A stretch of 26,453 nt of DNA, from NCBI GenBank assembly GCA_910587865.1, contig CAJUNX010000044.1:7222-33674 (forward strand), read 5' to 3'. The position numbers and the translations under genes were made by a program. Origin of the DNA: an uncultured Roseburia sp. GTDB taxonomy: Bacteria > Bacillota > Clostridia > Lachnospirales > Lachnospiraceae. Of the stretch, positions 23,521-26,453 are shown one piece after another. The notes beneath the pieces are model-generated. The model made no database searches. It saw nothing but the letters and a program-made list of their open reading frames with translations, and had not been told where the DNA came from. Within the stretch, counting starts at the first letter, position 1. Every line of letters starts with the position of its first letter.

Positions 23521-23683
23521 CATGCTTCGCAAAATGGGCGAATCATGCCCGCATGAATGAGCACATTCTGCGAAGCATGAGATGAGCGCCCGTATATGAG
23601 CAAAAAGCAGCTGCATCAGCAGCGGAAAGATCCAGCGGAGCGGTTTTGCGAATGGCGCGGGCTGTACGGGCGTTAACTTTTTT
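23521..23683 (+). ncRNA. Structured element with terminal T-run after pgmB
   Basis: Arm 23521-23536 (CATGCTTCGCAAAATG) pairs with 23564-23579 at 15 of 16 positions. CGCCCGTA (23587-23594) pairs with TACGGGCG (23665-23672), which is followed by TTAACTTTTTT. The layout is two large hairpins ending in a U-tract. It could be the pgmB terminator region, a small RNA or an interspersed repeat. No ORF covers it convincingly. Confidence 0.5.
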
Positions 23684-23720
23684 CAAAAACATTTTTCGAT
23701 TTAACGTGGTTCTGGGATGA

Positions 23721-23758
23721 TCCGGGAGGCACGCATGGTTTCATGCGTGCCTCCCGGA
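23721..23758. promoter_or_regulatory. 17-bp perfect hairpin with a 4-nt loop
   Basis: TCCGGGAGGCACGCATG (23721-23737) and its exact complement (23742-23758) enclose GTTT. No T-run follows on either strand, so it is not a standard terminator. It may be an RNA structural element or a protein-binding palindrome upstream of the epimerase gene. Confidence 0.75.
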
Positions 23759-23782
23759 CATCAAAAAGGCAGGAGAACAGTG

Positions 23783-23884
23783 TGAAAAATCGTCTCGATA
23801 GCTGATTTTTCAAACGGCTATTTGTGCCGGAGCGTCACAAATAAGCCATGATGGACCCCGTCACATAAACGCTCCGGAATGGAG
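23783..23884 (+). promoter_or_regulatory. Candidate pseudoknot leader of the epimerase gene
   Basis: TGAAAAATC (23783-23791) pairs with GATTTTTCA (23804-23812). Next, GGCTATTTGTG (23816-23826) pairs with CACAAATAAGCC (23836-23847) with one bulged base. The nine-base loop, CCGGAGCGT (23827-23835), is exactly complementary to ACGCTCCGG (23869-23877). That target ends three bases before the GGAG ribosome binding site (23881-23884). The loop-to-RBS pairing has the geometry of an H-type pseudoknot that could control translation. No known riboswitch class was recognised. Confidence 0.55.
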
Positions 23885-23891
23885 ATTAATT

Positions 23892-24917
23892 ATGAAGGCT
23901 TTATTTATCGGCGGAACCGGAGTCATCAGCACAGCGGTTGTGGAGCGGCTGGTGAAGCGGCTTAACTGGGAAGTGTGGCTGTTAAACCGGGGAAACAGAA
24001 CAAAGGATATCCCGGAAGGAGTTCACCAAATCACGGCGGATATTCAAGACGAGGAGGATGTGGCGAAAAAGCTGGAGGGGCTGACGTTTGACGTGGTCTG
24101 CGAATTTATCGGATTCCGGGTGCAGGATGTGGAGCGGGATTACCGGCTGTTTCGCGGAAAGACAAAGCAGTACATTTTTACGAGTTCCGCTTCGGCCTAT
24201 CATAAGCCTGCAGCCTGCTATCTTGTGAATGAAGGAACGACGCTTGCGAACCCGTACTGGCAGTATTCCAGGGATAAGATTGCCTGCGAGGAATTTCTGA
24301 TGGAAAAATACCGCGCAGAAGGATTTCCGGTCACGATCGTGCGACCAAGCCACACGTATGACAAGCGCCATATTCCGCTCGGCGTTCACGGAAAAAAGGG
24401 CTTCTGGCAGGTGATCAGACGGATGCAGGAGGGAAAGCCCGTCATCATCCAGGGAGACGGGACTTCGCTTTGGACACTGACCTTCCATTCTGATTTTGCA
24501 ATCGGTTATACGGGGCTGATGGGAAACCGTCACGCGATCGGGGAGGTATTTCAGATCACAGGAGACGAGACGCTGACCTGGAATCAGATTTACGGGACGA
24601 TCGCGGATGCGCTCGGAGTGGAGCTTCATGCATACCATGTGTCGTCGGATTTTCTGGCAGCAGCCGGGAAGAAGTACGGATACGACTTTGAGGGCGGGCT
24701 GACAGGGGATAAGTCGTCATCTGTCGTTTTTGATAACAGCAAATTAAAACGGACGGTTCCTGATATGAAGACGGAAGTCCGTTTTGACCAGGGTGTGCGG
24801 ATTGCGCTGGATTATGTGCTTTCCCACCCGCAGGAGTGCCAGACAGAGGATCCGGAATTTGACGCGTGGTGCGACCGCGTGATCGCGGCTCTTGAGGCGG
24901 CAAAGGAACAGGTGTAG
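23892..24917 (+). CDS. NAD-dependent epimerase/dehydratase (extended SDR)
   Basis: A 341-residue SDR protein. The nucleotide loop GGTGVIS is at 7-13, TSSASAY (about 97-103) provides the serine, and Tyr125-x-x-x-Lys129 (YSRDK) is the catalytic pair. The rest (IVRPSHTYDKRHIPLG, IIQGDGTSLWTLTFHSDFA) resembles nucleotide-sugar epimerases and the CSP41-like group. The substrate is not clear. GGAG lies seven bases before the ATG at 23892. The gene is single, preceded by a highly structured leader and followed by a terminator, so it is probably controlled on its own. Confidence 0.85.
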   Translation: MKALFIGGTGVISTAVVERLVKRLNWEVWLLNRGNRTKDIPEGVHQITADIQDEEDVAKKLEGLTFDVVCEFIGFRVQDVERDYRLFRGKTKQYIFTSSASAYHKPAACYLVNEGTTLANPYWQYSRDKIACEEFLMEKYRAEGFPVTIVRPSHTYDKRHIPLGVHGKKGFWQVIRRMQEGKPVIIQGDGTSLWTLTFHSDFAIGYTGLMGNRHAIGEVFQITGDETLTWNQIYGTIADALGVELHAYHVSSDFLAAAGKKYGYDFEGGLTGDKSSSVVFDNSKLKRTVPDMKTEVRFDQGVRIALDYVLSHPQECQTEDPEFDAWCDRVIAALEAAKEQV

Positions 24918-25021
24918 AAAGTACCGCCGGGATCCGGATGAGCGGGGAGACCGGCAGTTTCGGAATATGCCAGAGTCGATGTGCAGGAAGAAGCCGGAAG
25001 GATACTGTAAAGAATAAAAAG

Positions 25022-25070
25022 ACCGCATGAGCCTGGGGCCGCCGCAGACACCCGGATCCATGCGGTTTTT
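25022..25070. terminator. Bidirectional terminator between the epimerase gene and luxS
   Basis: ACCGCATG (25022-25029) pairs with CATGCGGT (25059-25066), with an A-run (25016-25020) before and TTTTT (25066-25070) after. Convergent genes flank it, so it can serve both. Confidence 0.85.
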
Positions 25071-25077
25071 GCCGTCA

Positions 25078-25309
25078 GGAAGGTCGATTCGGGATCACCC
25101 GGCCCCGGCGCCGGTATCCGCGCCCTGCCGCCGGTATCCGCGCCCTGCGGCGAAAGAGTCGGCGCCTGGCCTGGGATTCTTTCGCCATGGCGGAAGAACT
25201 TCACGCCCCCGGCCATGACGGAAGAGCCCGGCGCCCGGCCGAATGAACCCTCAGGCCCGGTATCCGCGTCCCGCGGCAAAAGAGCCTCGCCCCGGCGCCG
25301 GTTTCTCCG
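25078..25309 (-). repeat. GC-rich repeats in the 3' region of luxS
   Basis: CCGGTATCCGCGCCCTGC recurs back-to-back at 25111 and 25131 (20-bp period), with a third, altered copy (CCGGTATCCGCGTCCCGCGG) at 25257. Other fragments (GCGGCGAAAGAG, GCGGCAAAAGAG, GGCGCC) recur between them. The tract lies between the luxS stop codon and the shared terminator, and is G-rich on the luxS strand. No gene is visible. Confidence 0.8.
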
Positions 25310-25789
25310 CTACGCCGGGTAATTCAGATGTGCCTCGTCGATGCCGTAGAGCGTATTCTCCAGATAGCGGTTTGCGAGATAATTCGCCATATCGAGGTTG
25401 ATATCCAGATAGTTGCCGCAGTCCTTTGCCGCAGCGCCCGGCACCTCGCCGCGGTAATCGCGGATGAATTCAAAGAGCTCCGTGATCAGGGGCACGATAT
25501 CCTTCGATTCATAATCGCCCGCCAGAAGCAGATAAAAGCCGGTCCGGCAGCCCATCGGTCCGAAGTAGATCGTGCGCTCCGAAAACTCCCTGTGATTACG
25601 CAGAAAAGTGGCGCCGAGATGCTCGATCGTATGTACCTCCGCCGTGTTCATCACAGGCTCGTCATTCGGCGACGTCATGCGCAGATCAAAGGTTGTGACG
25701 ATCTCCGCGCCGACATGATCCTTTCTTGAGACGTAGATCCCCGGGGTCAGCCGGATGTGGTCTACGGTAAAGCTTGCTATTTTTTCCAT
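25310..25789 (-). CDS. luxS: S-ribosylhomocysteine lyase LuxS
   Basis: LuxS splits S-ribosylhomocysteine into homocysteine and the precursor of autoinducer-2, closing the activated-methyl cycle. The 159-residue protein has the metal ligands His53 and His57 (HTIEH) with Glu56, the catalytic Cys81 (GCRTGFY), and the third ligand Cys124 (KDCGNY). The length is normal. GAAGGAGG lies five to six bases before the ATG. It is the only intact gene on the - strand and probably a single-gene unit with its own promoter. No pfs/mtnN gene is adjacent. Confidence 0.97.
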   Translation of the reverse strand: MEKIASFTVDHIRLTPGIYVSRKDHVGAEIVTTFDLRMTSPNDEPVMNTAEVHTIEHLGATFLRNHREFSERTIYFGPMGCRTGFYLLLAGDYESKDIVPLITELFEFIRDYRGEVPGAAAKDCGNYLDINLDMANYLANRYLENTLYGIDEAHLNYPA

Positions 25790-25818
25790 AAGAAACCTCC
25801 TTCGTTCTGACTATATTA

Positions 25819-25847
25819 AGAGTAATCCCTGAGCGAAGGTTCGTCAA
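25819..25847 (-). promoter_or_regulatory. Candidate promoter of luxS
   Basis: On the - strand TTGACG (25847-25842) and TACTCT (25824-25819) are 17 bp apart, 30 bp before the luxS start codon. The -35 is strong and the -10 weak. Confidence 0.55.
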
Positions 25848-25870
25848 GAGGGAAGTTTTGTGCTAAAACA

Positions 25871-25983
25871 GCAGGAGGACGCTTATATGGGATTCACGCC
25901 ATCGCGGTGGCACTCAGGACAAAGGAGGAACAGGAGCAGGAGGACGCTTATATGGGATTTCACGCCATCGCGGTGGCGTGAAA
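25871..25983. repeat. 65-bp direct repeat with a hairpin, upstream of luxS
   Basis: GCAGGAGGACGCTTATATGG starts at 25871 and again at 25936, and both copies continue through CACGCCATCGCGGTGGC. In the second copy TTTCACGCCA (25958-25967) pairs perfectly with TGGCGTGAAA (25974-25983) around six bases. The right arm is lost in the first copy. Confidence 0.85.
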
Positions 25984-26066
25984 TGAAGAAGGGATTCAGC
26001 CGCCCGGTGTGCTGTACTACCAGAGCAGGGGCCAGAGCGCCCACACAGGGCCAGCCGTACCAGCCT

Positions 26067-26224
26067 GACCGCCACACCGTTTACATAGATTTCAATCAGC
26101 TTGACAAAATCCGGGTGTGCCGCCAACTCGCACAGCAGAGCATTATCCACCCGCTTTTCAACAGGTCAATCATTCCGTCACTCAAACGCAGGTCTTTTAA
26201 GCGCTCTTGGATTGTTAAACTCAT
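26067..26224 (-). pseudogene. Remnant of an Xre-type HTH regulator from a conjugative element
   Basis: From an ATG at 26224, preceded by AGAGGAG, the - strand reads MSLTIQERLKDLR, the usual start of a helix-turn-helix regulator common on clostridial conjugative elements. It then jumps to LSDGMIDLLKSG, which I recall as lying well after the HTH in that family. The HTH itself is therefore deleted. A frameshift follows: the first frame stops at 26096, while another frame continues as VDNALLCELAAHPDF and IEIYVNGVAV down to 26067. A short gap between those last two pieces also looks deleted. The gene cannot make a DNA-binding protein. Confidence 0.72.
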
Positions 26225-26243
26225 CTGATACTCCTCTTGCTAT

Positions 26244-26375
26244 TCATCGGGCAAATTTTCTATGTATCTGCATCTTCGGGCAATATAGGGGAACGTTTTT
26301 CAGTTCGGTATCGCTCCGCATTTTTAACCTTGTTTTGCTTTGGCATATGGGGCATATTATCCATTTGGTATTCAT
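26244..26375 (-). pseudogene. Broken cysteine-rich KTR-domain protein gene
   Basis: The - strand reads MNTKWIICPICQSKTRL, then DTELKNVPLYCPK, matching the small cysteine-rich KTR proteins carried by Tn916-like and related elements. The expected CPKC is broken: this frame runs on as MQIHRKFAR and stops at 43 residues. A shift of one base would restore CPKC and read CRYIENLPDE before a stop. It ends 20 bp before the HTH remnant, in the same orientation, as expected for element cargo. Confidence 0.68.
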
Positions 26376-26376
26376 G

Positions 26377-26451
26377 TTAAATACCCCAATCCCTGCTCAT
26401 CATTTGCAGTTTTACCATATGCGGGTAAATCCTGCCGGTGTTCATCAGTTT
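26377..26451 (-). CDS. C-terminal tail of an unidentified gene, cut by the window edge
   Basis: A frame open from the right edge of the window reads LMNTGRIYPHMVKLQM... and stops with TAA one base before the start codon of the KTR remnant. Only 24 residues are visible. I do not recognise it. The tight spacing suggests it belonged to the same element, but it may be chance. Confidence 0.3.
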   Translation of the reverse strand, partial: KLMNTGRIYPHMVKLQMMSRDWGI

Positions 26452-26453
26452 TT

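Noticed and set aside
25790..25860. A SAM or SAH riboswitch in front of luxS
   Set aside because: The gap from the putative promoter to the start codon is only about 30 bp, too short for a riboswitch, and no matching stems are seen.
25860..26228. A 122-codon + strand frame upstream of luxS
   Set aside because: It runs over the 65-bp repeats and antisense to the HTH remnant, and shows no domain or conservation signal.

Overview
The window looks like chromosomal DNA of a GC-rich member of the Lachnospiraceae (class Clostridia, phylum Bacillota). The evidence is purine-rich Shine-Dalgarno sites in front of nearly every gene, the gene order DUF512 radical-SAM protein - der - plsY - gpsA, luxS, a CdaR/PucR-type regulator and a stand-alone MsmK-type sugar ATPase. 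Species cannot be named from the sequence alone. All genes are on the + strand until luxS and the remnants after it, which are on the - strand. No rRNA, tRNA or CRISPR array was seen.

Layout. 1-2925: a 100-bp tandem repeat, then a MoxR-type AAA ATPase overlapping a leucine-rich-repeat protein. 2926-5732: a class III CoA-transferase with a strong hairpin behind it, then an NADH pyrophosphatase (NudC-like) carrying a repeat-built linker. 5785-10793: a housekeeping run of DUF512 radical-SAM protein, Der GTPase, PlsY, GpsA and dUTPase. 10817-14371: three separately controlled units, a phosphoribosyltransferase, the sugar ABC ATPase and the CdaR-type regulator, with clear promoters for the first and third and terminators behind the last two. 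A MITE-like element lies between the first two. 14441-21567: the two subunits of a second type II topoisomerase (topoisomerase IV-like), a HAD phosphatase, a CPBP protease and a YczE/YitT-like membrane protein. 21688-24917: an esterase, beta-phosphoglucomutase and an NAD-dependent epimerase with an elaborate leader. 25310-25789: luxS. 25860-26453: decayed cargo of a conjugative or integrative element, with two recognisable pseudogenes.

How the genes work together. Der (ribosome assembly), PlsY and GpsA (phospholipid synthesis: sn-glycerol-3-phosphate supply, then first acylation) and Dut form a growth-linked block. ParE-like and ParC-like subunits make one enzyme. MsmK-type ATPases usually energise several sugar importers encoded elsewhere, and PgmB feeds maltose or trehalose phosphorolysis products into glycolysis, so carbohydrate use is a second theme.

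The two most unusual signals are not genes. First, locus-specific minisatellite-like tandem repeats occur at about eight places. They are G/purine-rich on the gene strand, lie in leaders or a 3' tail, or sit inside coding regions where every unit length is a multiple of three. Second, the 396-bp gap before the epimerase holds several strong hairpins, including one whose whole 9-nt loop is complementary to the 9 nt just upstream of the ribosome binding site. That suggests a pseudoknot-type cis-regulatory RNA.
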